Source: Desulfobulbaceae bacterium
Lineage (GTDB): Bacteria > Desulfobacterota > Desulfobulbia > Desulfobulbales > Desulfocapsaceae
NCBI GenBank assembly: GCA_031256095.1
Contig: JAIRRG010000193.1
Span: 1 to 33,316 of the forward strand
Direction of reading: 5' to 3'
DNA: 33,316 nucleotides
The notes under the pieces are model-generated. The model was not told where the DNA came from and made no database searches. It saw only the letters and a list, made by a program, of their open reading frames with translations. Position numbers and translations under genes: made by a program. The first letter of the stretch is position 1, and every line of letters starts with the position of its first letter. Positions 14,575 to 22,293 of the stretch are shown here, piece by piece.

Positions 14575-15116
14575 TTGCCGCTCACCGTCGTATGAACGGC
14601 CACGCCTGGCACGTTCGCCAAGCCGTCAATGGCGTCCTGGATTTCGCCAAAACGCACGACGGGAATACCGACCAAAACCCACGCCATCTCCGGCGCCGCC
14701 AAGTCTATTTTTTTCAGGCTCGCCTTTTCGACACTAATGTCATCAAAGGAAAAATCGTCGAAACCAATCAGCGGCGCGCCGAGTTCAACGAGGGCGGCCA
14801 GCTCATCACCCAGCTTGTCGTCGTCAAAAAATGATATATCTGACAGGCGATTATCGGCGAGGATATAGGCGCGGCGCTGCTCTTCGCTAAGATGCTCTAT
14901 AAGGATGCAAGGGACGGTCGGCAAGCGCAACTGTAAGGCGGCGGCCAAACGCCCATGACCGGCGATGATCATGTCGGTATCATCAATTAAAATCGGGACG
15001 TTAAAACCAAACTCGGAGATGGATGCCGCTATCTGATCAATCTGGGCCGGGCTGTGCATCCTGGGATTGCGGTCGTAACCGCGTAAATCAGCGGGGTCTT
15101 TAGAGATGATTTCCAT
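14571..15116 (-). CDS. ParB/Srx-domain phage protein
   Basis: The 181-residue protein carries the ParB N-terminal fold: YDRNPRMHSPAQIDQIAASI, then EFGFNVPILIDDTDMIIAGH with GHGRLAAALQL, then a YILADNRLSD segment. It closely parallels the first 125 residues of the ParB-methyltransferase encoded at 11874-13199, but the methylase part is absent. A short unique C-terminal domain replaces it (MAWVLVGIPVVRFGEIQDAI). Modern work shows ParB-like domains can bind and hydrolyse CTP or act as nucleases; which applies here is unknown. The ATG has GAGGA 7 bp upstream and overlaps the primase end by 17 bp. Confidence 0.85.
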   Translation of the reverse strand: MEIISKDPADLRGYDRNPRMHSPAQIDQIAASISEFGFNVPILIDDTDMIIAGHGRLAAALQLRLPTVPCILIEHLSEEQRRAYILADNRLSDISFFDDDKLGDELAALVELGAPLIGFDDFSFDDISVEKASLKKIDLAAPEMAWVLVGIPVVRFGEIQDAIDGLANVPGVAVHTTVSGK

Positions 15117-16590
15117 TGCAATTCCTCATTTGGCTGGCGGAACGGCCAGTGCGGATATACGACCCAGCGAAAACACGCTTGACGTCCAGCATCTTTTCCA
15201 TGGCCGCCAGCCGGGCCGCCTCGTCCATGCCGCCGATGGCCTCGTTCAGCCGCGCCAGCTCGTTGCGCGAGAAGACGATTTCACCGGCGGCGGTCAGGGC
15301 ATCCCAGCTTTTGTGGTCGTCGGTGACGTGGAATTCGGAGCCGGACGTGAGTGTTACGACGTAGCTTTTGATGTCTGCCGCCGACTCCAGCAGGGCTTCA
15401 AGTTCTGGCGCGGATTCCGGCATGATCGGCGAATCGCTTTGTTGCTCACGTTTAGCCTCCGGTGGATGGCAAACCGGCGGTAAGGCCAGCGCCGACGGCA
15501 AGGCAGCATCGATCCAGTCGGCCAAATTGTTGCCGCTTGCTGCATAATCGCCAGGGTCTTTGCCTTCCGGCACCGGCCAGCGGCGGGCCTGCGAATAGTG
15601 ATCTTGCCACCACTGCCAGCCTTGCAGGCCGGCGGTATCAAAGTCGAGGGCGACGAGGATCAGCGGCGAGCGGGCCAGCAGGTAATGGGCATCGGTATCC
15701 GGCTTGCCGCGGTTGGTCAGCACGGCCAGGGTGCCGACGCCGCGGGCGCAGGCGTGATGCACGGCCATGGCGTCGAGCTCGGCCTCAACCACCACCCAGA
15801 CGGCCAGATCGGGCGCGATCCCTTCCGGCGTGAGAATCAGCGGCGCCGAACTGGAGCCTTCGACGACTAGATATTTGCTGTCGTCGGATTTCAAATCACC
15901 GGTTCGGCGGCGGATGCGGATACGCAAGGCTTGCGGCTCGCCGGGGGTGCGGGCTGGTGGCGCCCACATCGGGATGGTGATGCCGCGGGGAATCCACAGC
16001 GACCGGTGCGCCTTGCCGGCTTTATCGATGCGGTCGGCGAGGCCGAAAGCGGCACGCGCGCGGTACAGCCCTCTGCCGGTTTTGTCCTCACCATCGAGAT
16101 TGCCGAGAAAATAACGCTCGATGGCCGCCAGCGGCAGGCCACGCCTGGAGAGATACTCCAGGGCTGGCTGGCAATTCAGAATCGCCTGGTGGGCCTTTTC
16201 CGCGAGCCTTCCGGCTTGCTTCCGCCAGATTAGCGCCGGAAGCGGCCAGGTCTGCGGTTGCCACTCGGTTTTTTTCTTCAGCGGTGTTAGACGCCTTGGC
16301 GCCGGGGCCTTGCTTTCGATTTGCAGGCGTCGGCAGGCGGTTTTGAAATCACAGCCGTCGATGGCCATAACCAAGGCAATGATGTCGCCGCCCTTATCGC
16401 ACCGTCGGCACCACCAAGTGCCGGTCTGCCCAGCCTCTTGCGCCGCGGCGCCGCCGGGCTGATCCGGCCAGACATGGAAGCGGTCATTGCCGCCGCACAC
16501 CGGGCACGGGCCATGATATTCGCCGCCCTTACTGTTACTGACATGCCGCAATTCGGCGCCGCCAGCGAGTAAATCCATGATTGCTGTCAT
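15100..16590 (-). CDS. Phage DNA primase, zinc finger plus TOPRIM
   Basis: This 496-residue primase has an N-terminal zinc-binding domain with Cys29, Cys32, Cys61 and Cys64 (CPVCGGNDRFHVW, then WWCRRCDKGGD) typical of P4-type primases. The TOPRIM region carries the conserved acidic residues in VVVEAELDAMA and VALDFDTAGLQGW. It makes RNA primers for phage replication together with the SF3 helicase encoded upstream. The C-terminal 100 residues contain a separate helical region. Its ATG at 16590 borders the repeat-rich candidate origin. No Shine-Dalgarno of good quality is visible, so a start 12 bases downstream remains possible. Confidence 0.9.
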   Translation of the reverse strand: MTAIMDLLAGGAELRHVSNSKGGEYHGPCPVCGGNDRFHVWPDQPGGAAAQEAGQTGTWWCRRCDKGGDIIALVMAIDGCDFKTACRRLQIESKAPAPRRLTPLKKKTEWQPQTWPLPALIWRKQAGRLAEKAHQAILNCQPALEYLSRRGLPLAAIERYFLGNLDGEDKTGRGLYRARAAFGLADRIDKAGKAHRSLWIPRGITIPMWAPPARTPGEPQALRIRIRRRTGDLKSDDSKYLVVEGSSSAPLILTPEGIAPDLAVWVVVEAELDAMAVHHACARGVGTLAVLTNRGKPDTDAHYLLARSPLILVALDFDTAGLQGWQWWQDHYSQARRWPVPEGKDPGDYAASGNNLADWIDAALPSALALPPVCHPPEAKREQQSDSPIMPESAPELEALLESAADIKSYVVTLTSGSEFHVTDDHKSWDALTAAGEIVFSRNELARLNEAIGGMDEAARLAAMEKMLDVKRVFAGSYIRTGRSASQMRNCNGNHL

Positions 16591-16640
16591 CGTTTTTCAG
16601 CCTGTTTTATTGGATTTGCTGCATGTATTTGTTCGCCATC

Positions 16641-16858
16641 CTCCCATCCTCCCATCTTTTTCCCTTTTATCTCTTTTTATCTTATTGATATTAGGTATTA
16701 TGGGAGGATGGGAGTTATTCCTTATATCCATACGCACGGAAAGCCCTTACCTTTTCTCATGCGTAAGTATCTAAGGCCCTAACTCCCAACCTCCCATATC
16801 ACGGAATTTCAAAAATATATTACGCTCCAAACCAGGCGAAATCTGGGAGGTTGGGAGT
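16641..16858. repeat. Two pairs of inverted TGGGAGG repeats, candidate replication origin
   Basis: The 296-bp gap between helicase and primase holds four copies of a 14-15 bp element TGGGAGG(A/T)TGGGAG, each itself a doublet. They are arranged as two perfect inverted pairs: 16641-16655 with 16700-16714, and 16782-16796 with 16844-16858. Each pair flanks an AT-rich centre of about 45 bp. P4-type replication origins use short repeats bound by the primase-helicase, and this site lies between the two replication genes, so an origin role is a reasonable inference. No other sizeable gene-free stretch exists in the phage part. Confidence 0.6.
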
Positions 16859-16886
16859 AGCTGACTAACAAATGCCGCGAAACTGG

Positions 16887-18470
16887 TCATTTTGGCCATG
16901 AGGTTTTCTCCGGCGTGGCTTCGGCGTACTCGGCGAGCGTCTCGGGGTTGATGGTGACGCCGATGTAGTGCATCTTGTTGCTCTTCTGGCTGTGGATGCC
17001 TTTGCGTTCTAACGCCTGCGTGATGCGTTTGGCGCTGTACGGGTAGGCGTTGCCGAAGGTTTCTCGTAGCCACCAATTGCAGACGGCGGCGAAATCGGCG
17101 GCGGCGGTACGAGCCAGCCACTTGCCGCCGGGCGGCGGCGTGGGTTCGCGCAGGCAACAATCGGCGAGGAATTGGCCAATGTCGTCGAAGGCTTCGCGCT
17201 GCTCTCGCGTGTAATTTTTGACTTTTTCCGGTGGATTCAGTCCTTGGGCGAAGTAATCCATTGCCCCTTGCACCAGCCGGGCCAAGATGCCGGAACGCTC
17301 GGCCCGCAACCTGTTGAACATTTGCGGGTCGCGGCGGCGCTCGTCGGGCGCTTCCGGCTCGTCAACAAAACGCACCGGCCAGTGGATGGCGTGAACGCGC
17401 GTCCAAAAGGCGTCGTCATCGCTCTTTATTTTTGGCAGGTCATTGGTCATGAAAAAGAGCAGGTGGGTTTGATCCCATTGAGTAAAATATTTGTCACTAA
17501 CGCCGCGTGCCGACAGTTTTGAACCGCCGGTTAGTTCTTTGATGCGGCTCATGGCCAGCTTTTGATTGCCTTCGGCCTCGTTGGCAAAGGCGAGTCTTGC
17601 GCCGCGCAGGCTGAGGATGTCCGGATCGGGCTGAGCGCCGCTACGCTGGAAGGTTTGTTGCAGCAAGGTCGATGTTGGAATTTTCGTGACAAGCTCATTG
17701 CCCAAGACGTCGAAGCAAATTTTCATGAGCGTGTCTTTGCCGTTGCGACCGCGCGGGCCGTGGAAGATGGCCCAGATATGATCGTCGCGGCGGCCCTGGA
17801 TGCCATAACCGAGCAGGCGCAGGATATAGGCGGCCATGATGGCGTCGTCGGCATGACAGGATGAGAGGAAGGCGTCGAAGTGTGGCGATGGCTGGTCGAG
17901 GCCATGAAATTCGGTTGGGCAGCTTTTAAGGATGTAATCCTCCGGGCGGCCATCGCCGATCTCGCCGGTGCGCAGATCAATAACGCCGTTGGCGCAGGCC
18001 AAGAGATAATCCTGCAGGTCGGTCTCCTGGCCGTCGATGGCCAGCGGCTTGGCGATGGTGGCGGCGCAGGTCAGGACATTTTCCCGGCCAGACTTTTCGC
18101 GCAGGGTGTTGAGGCGGCGGCGAATGAGTTTGTAGAGGTCATCTTCATCGTTAAGATTTTTCTCGGTGATGATGCGCTGGTACTCTTCACAGACCCGCTC
18201 GACGGCGGCCAAGGAGCAACGCTGGTTGATGTCGATTTCCCAGTGGTGCCCGGCCCAGCGCAACCACTCTTTCCAGCGTTCGACGTAGACGTAGCGGTCA
18301 CGATGCAGCGCCGCGTAAAGAGTGGCGTCGCCGACGCGGTTGGCGTGCAGGCAAGACACGAGAAAATCGAGCGGCAGGGGCGAGGGCTTTTTATCTGGAT
18401 TTGGCGGCGAGGCGGCTGCTTCTTCCTGAATCCGCTTTTGCACCTTGTCGCGGATATCTTGCTTGCTCAT
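16887..18470 (-). CDS. SF3/D5-type replicative helicase (primase-helicase C-terminal type)
   Basis: From the ATG at 18470 this is a 527-residue protein with a D5_N-like region followed by a superfamily 3 helicase. The Walker A is GPRGRNGKDT (238-247, Lys245), then comes the acidic segment LAFANEAEG and the LLFFMTNDLPKIKSDDDAFW sensor region with a later Arg-rich block. The C-terminal 80 residues (ADFAAVCNWWLRETFG, then KRITQALERKG) form the winged-helix DNA-binding part usual in P4 alpha/D5 proteins. It unwinds phage DNA and likely binds the inverted repeats just downstream of its own gene. An open extension to 18653 has no coding character. Confidence 0.9.
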   Translation of the reverse strand: MSKQDIRDKVQKRIQEEAAASPPNPDKKPSPLPLDFLVSCLHANRVGDATLYAALHRDRYVYVERWKEWLRWAGHHWEIDINQRCSLAAVERVCEEYQRIITEKNLNDEDDLYKLIRRRLNTLREKSGRENVLTCAATIAKPLAIDGQETDLQDYLLACANGVIDLRTGEIGDGRPEDYILKSCPTEFHGLDQPSPHFDAFLSSCHADDAIMAAYILRLLGYGIQGRRDDHIWAIFHGPRGRNGKDTLMKICFDVLGNELVTKIPTSTLLQQTFQRSGAQPDPDILSLRGARLAFANEAEGNQKLAMSRIKELTGGSKLSARGVSDKYFTQWDQTHLLFFMTNDLPKIKSDDDAFWTRVHAIHWPVRFVDEPEAPDERRRDPQMFNRLRAERSGILARLVQGAMDYFAQGLNPPEKVKNYTREQREAFDDIGQFLADCCLREPTPPPGGKWLARTAAADFAAVCNWWLRETFGNAYPYSAKRITQALERKGIHSQKSNKMHYIGVTINPETLAEYAEATPEKTSWPK

Positions 18471-18832
18471 AGCGCACCCCGCAGTGCCGCTGGCAAGCGT
18501 CCGTTTTTCCGCCAAGATTTTCCGCCAGACCTGTAAACGGGCCGGGATGCGTGCACCCTTAGGCCCGCCCAGCCCCAGGAAGGACCCGCGGCACAAAGAG
18601 GCGCGTGGGAGGTTTTGGTTTGATTTATTGAAAAGGATATAAAGGGGAAACAAAGACCGATAGAACGATCAGGTGATAAACAGGGAATAAAATTTTGATT
18701 GAAGGATGGCTCTCTATGAAAAGATGAAGAGGCAGCACCATCAATGTGGGGGTAATGTGGGGCTGGGTCAACAAAACGAAAATAAAAAAACGGAGCTATG
18801 ACCGAAAAGAAGCCATAACCACTTGATTTTAT
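18471..18832. other. Gene-free phage end next to tRNA-Arg
   Basis: No gene is supported in these 362 bases. The stretch is AT-rich towards the tRNA, contains the AATGTGGGG direct repeat (separate entry) and a seven-T run on the minus strand just beyond the tRNA 3' end that could help terminate the tRNA transcript. It should contain the phage attachment region. Neither an integrase nor an excisionase gene is present here. Confidence 0.5.
18743..18762. repeat. Direct repeat AATGTGGGG, 11-bp phased
   Basis: Two exact copies of AATGTGGGG at 18743-18751 and 18754-18762 are separated so that their repeat period is 11 bp, one DNA turn. They lie about 70 bp from the tRNA 3' end, where integrase arm-type sites or excisionase sites are expected. 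The repeat is seen directly; the function is a guess. Confidence 0.5.
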
Positions 18833-18908
18833 TGGTGCCCCCGGCGTGAATCGAACACGCGGCACCAGGATTAGGAATCCTGTGCTCTATCCCCTGAGCT
18901 ACGAGGGC
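18833..18908 (-). tRNA. tRNA-Arg (anticodon CCU)
   Basis: The 76-nt gene folds into a standard cloverleaf. The acceptor stem pairs GCCCTCG with CGGGGGC, allowing one U-G wobble, followed by discriminator A and an encoded CCA. The anticodon stem is CAGGA/TCCTG around a TTCCTAA loop with anticodon CCU. The T arm is GCGTGTTCGATTCACGC. The 3' end faces the prophage, as expected if the phage integrated into the tRNA end and restored it. A strong promoter lies upstream (18947-18974). Confidence 0.97.
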
Positions 18909-18946
18909 CTTGGCTGTTTTGAGGAAAACTGTGGCAAACCGCGACG

Positions 18947-18974
18947 ATAATACCTGAAGCGCAAATCTTGGCAA
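18947..18974 (-). promoter_or_regulatory. Promoter of tRNA-Arg
   Basis: TTGCCA (18974..18969) and TATTAT (18952..18947) are separated by 16 bases on the minus strand, each differing from the sigma70 consensus at one position. The bases after the -10 box are GC-rich (CGTCGCGG), like the discriminator of stringently controlled stable-RNA promoters. Transcription would begin about 30 bases before the tRNA. Confidence 0.75.
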
Positions 18975-19976
18975 GATAAATTGCCCGTTTCCCTTGCCCA
19001 TAGCCGACTCCTGGCAATGCTGTTGGCGGAGAAAAACCATTCCTGGCCCCGGCGAGGCAAAGCGCGAAGAAGGGAGAATGTAATCGGATAGGATTGGATA
19101 AAAATCCAACGAAAACAAATCGCTACAAATTTAGAAGGTTAGCGGCTGCACTATCAAGAGTTGGACTAGGAAGGGAAAAGTGAGTACTGGCGGTCATTTC
19201 TGTTTCTCGAAAAGAGCGGCGATGCAAGTAGTAAATTCCTGACCATATTGCTAGCTTTTGCAAATAAAATTATAAGCTGGTTTTAAGAAAAATGTGAAAG
19301 ATGTTAAGGAGGAATTTGCCGAATTTTACTGACCAACCGCTGTTTTTTAAGACTTCATATGAACGCCAGGTAGCCAGTGTCGGGCACGACTTTTCCCGTT
19401 TTTCCTATCGCCTCTTCATTCATCGCTGTTGCGCTTGTCAAGTAATATTATATGATGGCGATCATTCTTGGAACCTTAGACTTCCATCATCTTTATCAAC
19501 TTTCTGGGAAGAACGACCATGAGGTCACTGGAATGAGAGGAAGCTAGGGTTTGATCTGTTGCCCCTGAAACCGATCAAGGCCCTTCCAGTGAATTGGCTC
19601 CGGTTGGAATTTTGGGGGAAAGACCTCGAAAACTCTCTGGAAACTGGTATTACAAATGTACTTTCCCGCCCCCGCGCCAACGGGCGGGCCCAAGCGGGCA
19701 GGCCGCCAAGGTTATTGCAGGAGAAAAACAGGTGTTCCCGGAAGAATTACAGCAGTGGCATCCCGCCGAAAATGGCCTGGAAATCACTCAGGTCATCCAC
19801 CACTTTGCAGGCCGCACCCGGCGGCGGGCAGTCTCCGTCATTGGCGCCCAAGTTAATCAGGGAGCGCGGCATTCTTTGATCGGCGGCCTTGATGGCTGTC
19901 GGCGCTGGCCACTTTCCGGCGGCGTATTTACCAACATGATGGTCAGGCTCGGCCATTTTGGTAAAGCCTGATCATC
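18975..19976. other. Kilobase without a supported gene
   Basis: I see no convincing gene here. A frame at 19301-19522 (plus) has AGGAGG before a TTG, but a product with no recognisable pattern. The part from 19560 to 19976 is open on both strands. A minus-strand frame at 19747-19956 would encode 69 residues with CPPPGAACKVVDDLSDFQ near its end and good codon choice, and a plus-strand frame covers the same DNA. Neither has a good ribosome site. The AT-rich 19100-19300 portion may carry regulatory sequence or remnants of older insertions at this tRNA. Confidence 0.4.
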
Positions 19977-21011
19977 ATGCGTCACGTCTGTCTTGATACC
20001 TTCGCCTATGCTTTGCCGCCGAGGACGCTGACTTCGGAAGAGCTGGAACAGCGGCTGGCCCCTGTCTACCAGCGCCTGAAGCTGCCCGCCGGGCGGCTTG
20101 AAATGATGAGCGGCATCAAAAGCCGGCGGCTGTGGCCGGAGGGGACGCGGCCCAGCCAGGCGGCGGCTTTGGCCGGCGAGGCGGCGATCCGCCGCGCTGG
20201 CATTGAGCGGGAGAAGATCGAATGCCTGATCTTCACTTCGGTATGCCGCGATATGATGGAGCCGGCCACGGCGTCTTTTGTCCATCAAAAACTGGGCCTT
20301 GCCGACAACTGTTTGCTCTTCGATCTGTCAAATGCCTGTCTGGGTTTTCTCGACGGCATGCTGATGCTGGCCCAGATGATCGAGCTAGGGCAAATCGGTC
20401 ACGGCCTATTGGTCTCCGGCGAGACCGCCGAGGATTTGCTGGCCTCAACAACGCGGGCACTGCTGGCCGACCAATCCCTGACCAGAAAAACTATTAAACC
20501 GGCTTTTGCCTCACTGACTATTGGTTCCGGCAGCGTCGCCCTGTATATGCGCCGGGCGGCGGCAAATGAGGCCAAGCCGCTATTGGCCCATGCCGCTTGG
20601 CTGGCCAACACCCGTCACAATAATCTCTGTCAGGGCGCCGACGGCATGGCCGGGGTGCTGATGGCCACCGATTCCGAGGAACTGCTGGCCCGCGGCATCG
20701 AAACAGCGGCCACAACCTGGCGAAAATTTTCCGCCGCTCCAGGTTGGAGCGAAGCCGACATCGGCTGTTTTTTTTGTCATCAGGTGGGCAGTACCCACGC
20801 CCGCCTGCTCTGCGCCAAACTGGCTATTGATCCGGCCAAAAATTTTCAGACGCTCGCCGACTTCGGCAACACCGGTTCGGTGTCGGCGCCGCTGACCATG
20901 GCTTTGGCTATGGAAGCGGGCGTCTTTCAGCCTGGCATGAAGGCAGCGCTGCTTGGTATTGGCAGCGGCATCAACTGCCTGATGCTGGGCGTCAATTGGA
21001 GGAAAGAATGA
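19977..21011 (+). CDS. 3-oxoacyl-ACP synthase III-like condensing enzyme (FabH/OleA type)
   Basis: The 344-residue protein has the thiolase-fold KAS III catalytic triad: Cys121 in LSNACLGFLDGM, His268 in FFCHQVGSTH and Asn298 in DFGNTGSVSAP. The glycine-rich GIGSGINCLML near the end closes the active site. KAS III enzymes condense an acyl-CoA with malonyl-ACP, whereas OleA relatives join two acyl chains. The sequence is divergent from housekeeping FabH, and no fab genes surround it, so a specialised acyl condensation is more likely. The next three genes follow with 4-bp overlaps or short spacing, suggesting one operon. No good ribosome site is seen before the ATG. Confidence 0.85.
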   Translation: MRHVCLDTFAYALPPRTLTSEELEQRLAPVYQRLKLPAGRLEMMSGIKSRRLWPEGTRPSQAAALAGEAAIRRAGIEREKIECLIFTSVCRDMMEPATASFVHQKLGLADNCLLFDLSNACLGFLDGMLMLAQMIELGQIGHGLLVSGETAEDLLASTTRALLADQSLTRKTIKPAFASLTIGSGSVALYMRRAAANEAKPLLAHAAWLANTRHNNLCQGADGMAGVLMATDSEELLARGIETAATTWRKFSAAPGWSEADIGCFFCHQVGSTHARLLCAKLAIDPAKNFQTLADFGNTGSVSAPLTMALAMEAGVFQPGMKAALLGIGSGINCLMLGVNWRKE

Positions 21012-21571
21012 GTATATCGGCTGAAGACAAACAGCTGCTTTTGACCCTGGCGCGGCAAGCAATTGCCGGCCATTTTGCCGGGGAAGAACCGGCCTTGCCG
21101 GATACACCGGGTTTGCGGCAGCCGGCCGCCAGTTTTGTCACCCTGACAAAGGCGGGAATACTGCGTGGCTGCATTGGCAATCTTCAGGCTGCCGATTTGC
21201 TGGCCGGGTCGGTGCGGCGCAATGCTTTGGCCGCCGCCTTTAACGATTTTCGCTTTCCGCCCTTGACGGCGGCGGAGCTAAGCGAGGTTGACATTGAGGT
21301 GTCCCTGCTCAGCGAGGCAAAAAAACTCAATTATGCCGATGCCGATGACCTCTGCCGCCGACTACGGCCTGGCATCGACGGTGTGATTCTGCGCGCCGCT
21401 TCCCGTGGCGCCACCTTTTTGCCCCAGGTTTGGGAGCAGTTGCCGACGGTGGAGTCATTTTTGTCGCATCTTTGTTTGAAAGCCGGGCTGACCGCCGATT
21501 TCTGGCGGCACGGCCAGCCGGAGATCGCCATCTATCAGGTGGAGCATTTTGCCGAAGGGACGAAGCGATGA
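21008..21571 (+). CDS. amrA: AMMECR1-domain protein (AmmeMemoRadiSam system A)
   Basis: The 187-residue protein carries the AMMECR1 signature ILRGCIGNL at 51-59, the following NALAAAFNDFRFPPLT and VDIEVSLLSEAKKLN. These features define the family present in archaea, eukaryotes and some bacteria. In bacteria it often accompanies a Memo-like dioxygenase and a radical SAM protein (AmrB, AmrS), but neither is adjacent here. The biochemical function is unknown. The ATG at 21008 overlaps the stop of the upstream synthase (ATGA) and has GGAGGAAAGA as ribosome site, so coupling is clear. A TTG start 12 bases earlier is unlikely. Confidence 0.9.
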   Translation: MSISAEDKQLLLTLARQAIAGHFAGEEPALPDTPGLRQPAASFVTLTKAGILRGCIGNLQAADLLAGSVRRNALAAAFNDFRFPPLTAAELSEVDIEVSLLSEAKKLNYADADDLCRRLRPGIDGVILRAASRGATFLPQVWEQLPTVESFLSHLCLKAGLTADFWRHGQPEIAIYQVEHFAEGTKR

Positions 21572-22164
21572 CCGTCGCGGCCCTGACCGCGGAAATCGCC
21601 GAGAAACTGGCGGCTCTGTACCAGGAAATGGAAGCGGGCTACGATCAGGTGGCGATAAAAGTTGGCCTGAGCTGCCAGGGATGCCCCGACAACTGCTGCG
21701 ATTCGTATTTTCTTCATCATACCTATATCGAATGGGCTTATTTGTGGCGTGGCCTGGCGACGCTGGCGCCGCCACTTGTCGATGCCGTGGTCGAGCGGGC
21801 GCGGATCTGCCTTGATCATTACCGTGGGGCGATGGAGGCCGCGGCTTGGCCGAAAAAAATGTGCCCGCTCAATCGGGACGGCCTGTGTATACTCTATCTT
21901 TATCGGCCTATGATTTGCCGTTGTCATGGCGTTGCCGCCCGTTTACGCCGCCCCGACGGCAAAACTCTGCATTTCCCTGGATGTTTCCATTGTCAGGAAC
22001 TGACGGCGCCGCCTGGCCCTGCCGCCGAGATGGACAGAACTTCCCTGTTGCGGCGCCTGGCGCGCCTCGAAGAGGAATTTCTTGGCGGGCGGCTTGGCCT
22101 TTTGCCGAAAATGAAGATGACGCTTGCCGACATGCTGGTGGCCGGGCCGCCGAAATTGGCTTGA
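21568..22164 (+). CDS. YkgJ-family cysteine cluster protein
   Basis: The 198-residue protein has the CxCxxCC-type cluster of the YkgJ/UPF0153 family: Cys36, Cys39, Cys43 and Cys44 in SCQGCPDNCCDSYF. Further cysteines are Cys99 and Cys107 in CPLNRDGLCILY, Cys117 and Cys119 in MICRCHG, and Cys139 and Cys142 in CFHCQE. These probably bind an Fe-S cluster or zinc. The role is unknown in the whole family, though several members act in lipid or flagellin modification. The ATG overlaps the AmrA stop, which ties it to the KAS III operon. Confidence 0.87.
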   Translation: MTVAALTAEIAEKLAALYQEMEAGYDQVAIKVGLSCQGCPDNCCDSYFLHHTYIEWAYLWRGLATLAPPLVDAVVERARICLDHYRGAMEAAAWPKKMCPLNRDGLCILYLYRPMICRCHGVAARLRRPDGKTLHFPGCFHCQELTAPPGPAAEMDRTSLLRRLARLEEEFLGGRLGLLPKMKMTLADMLVAGPPKLA

Positions 22165-22293
22165 AAGGTGACCCAGTGGCTGGGTATAGATTGACCGGAA
22201 CGGCTTTTCCTGTGATGAGGGGCCGGTGGTATGGCCGGCATCGTCGCTGTCGGCCTGATTTTTGGCGGTAAAGACAAAGAAATGGAGTCAATG

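Larger units (their letters stand above)
1..18832. mobile_element. Prophage (lambda-type head module), right part
   Basis: Every gene from the left edge to the tRNA-Arg gene reads on the minus strand. Together they form a phage replication module (SF3 helicase, primase), a modification module (several methyltransferases, ParB-like and radical SAM proteins), a packaging and head module in lambda gene order (A, W, B, C/Nu3, D, E, FII) and a lysis cassette. The element abuts the 3' end of tRNA-Arg(CCU), a common integration target for tyrosine recombinases. No integrase, repressor or tail tube genes are in the window, so the element continues to the left. The left end and both att sites cannot be defined here, and the right boundary is inferred from the tRNA position. 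Confidence 0.9.

Noticed and set aside
16639..16860. CRISPR array
   Set aside because: The repeats are inverted pairs of 15 bp with unequal spacers, not direct repeats with uniform spacers, and no cas gene is near.
16771..17160. Minus-strand frame overlapping the helicase end and the repeat region
   Set aside because: It overlaps the end of a clear helicase gene and the inverted repeats, with an arginine/histidine-rich composition typical of a shadow frame.
19594..19971. Plus-strand frame of 125 codons before the KAS III-like gene
   Set aside because: No ribosome site or recognisable pattern, and the opposite strand is open over the same DNA, so neither reading can be supported.
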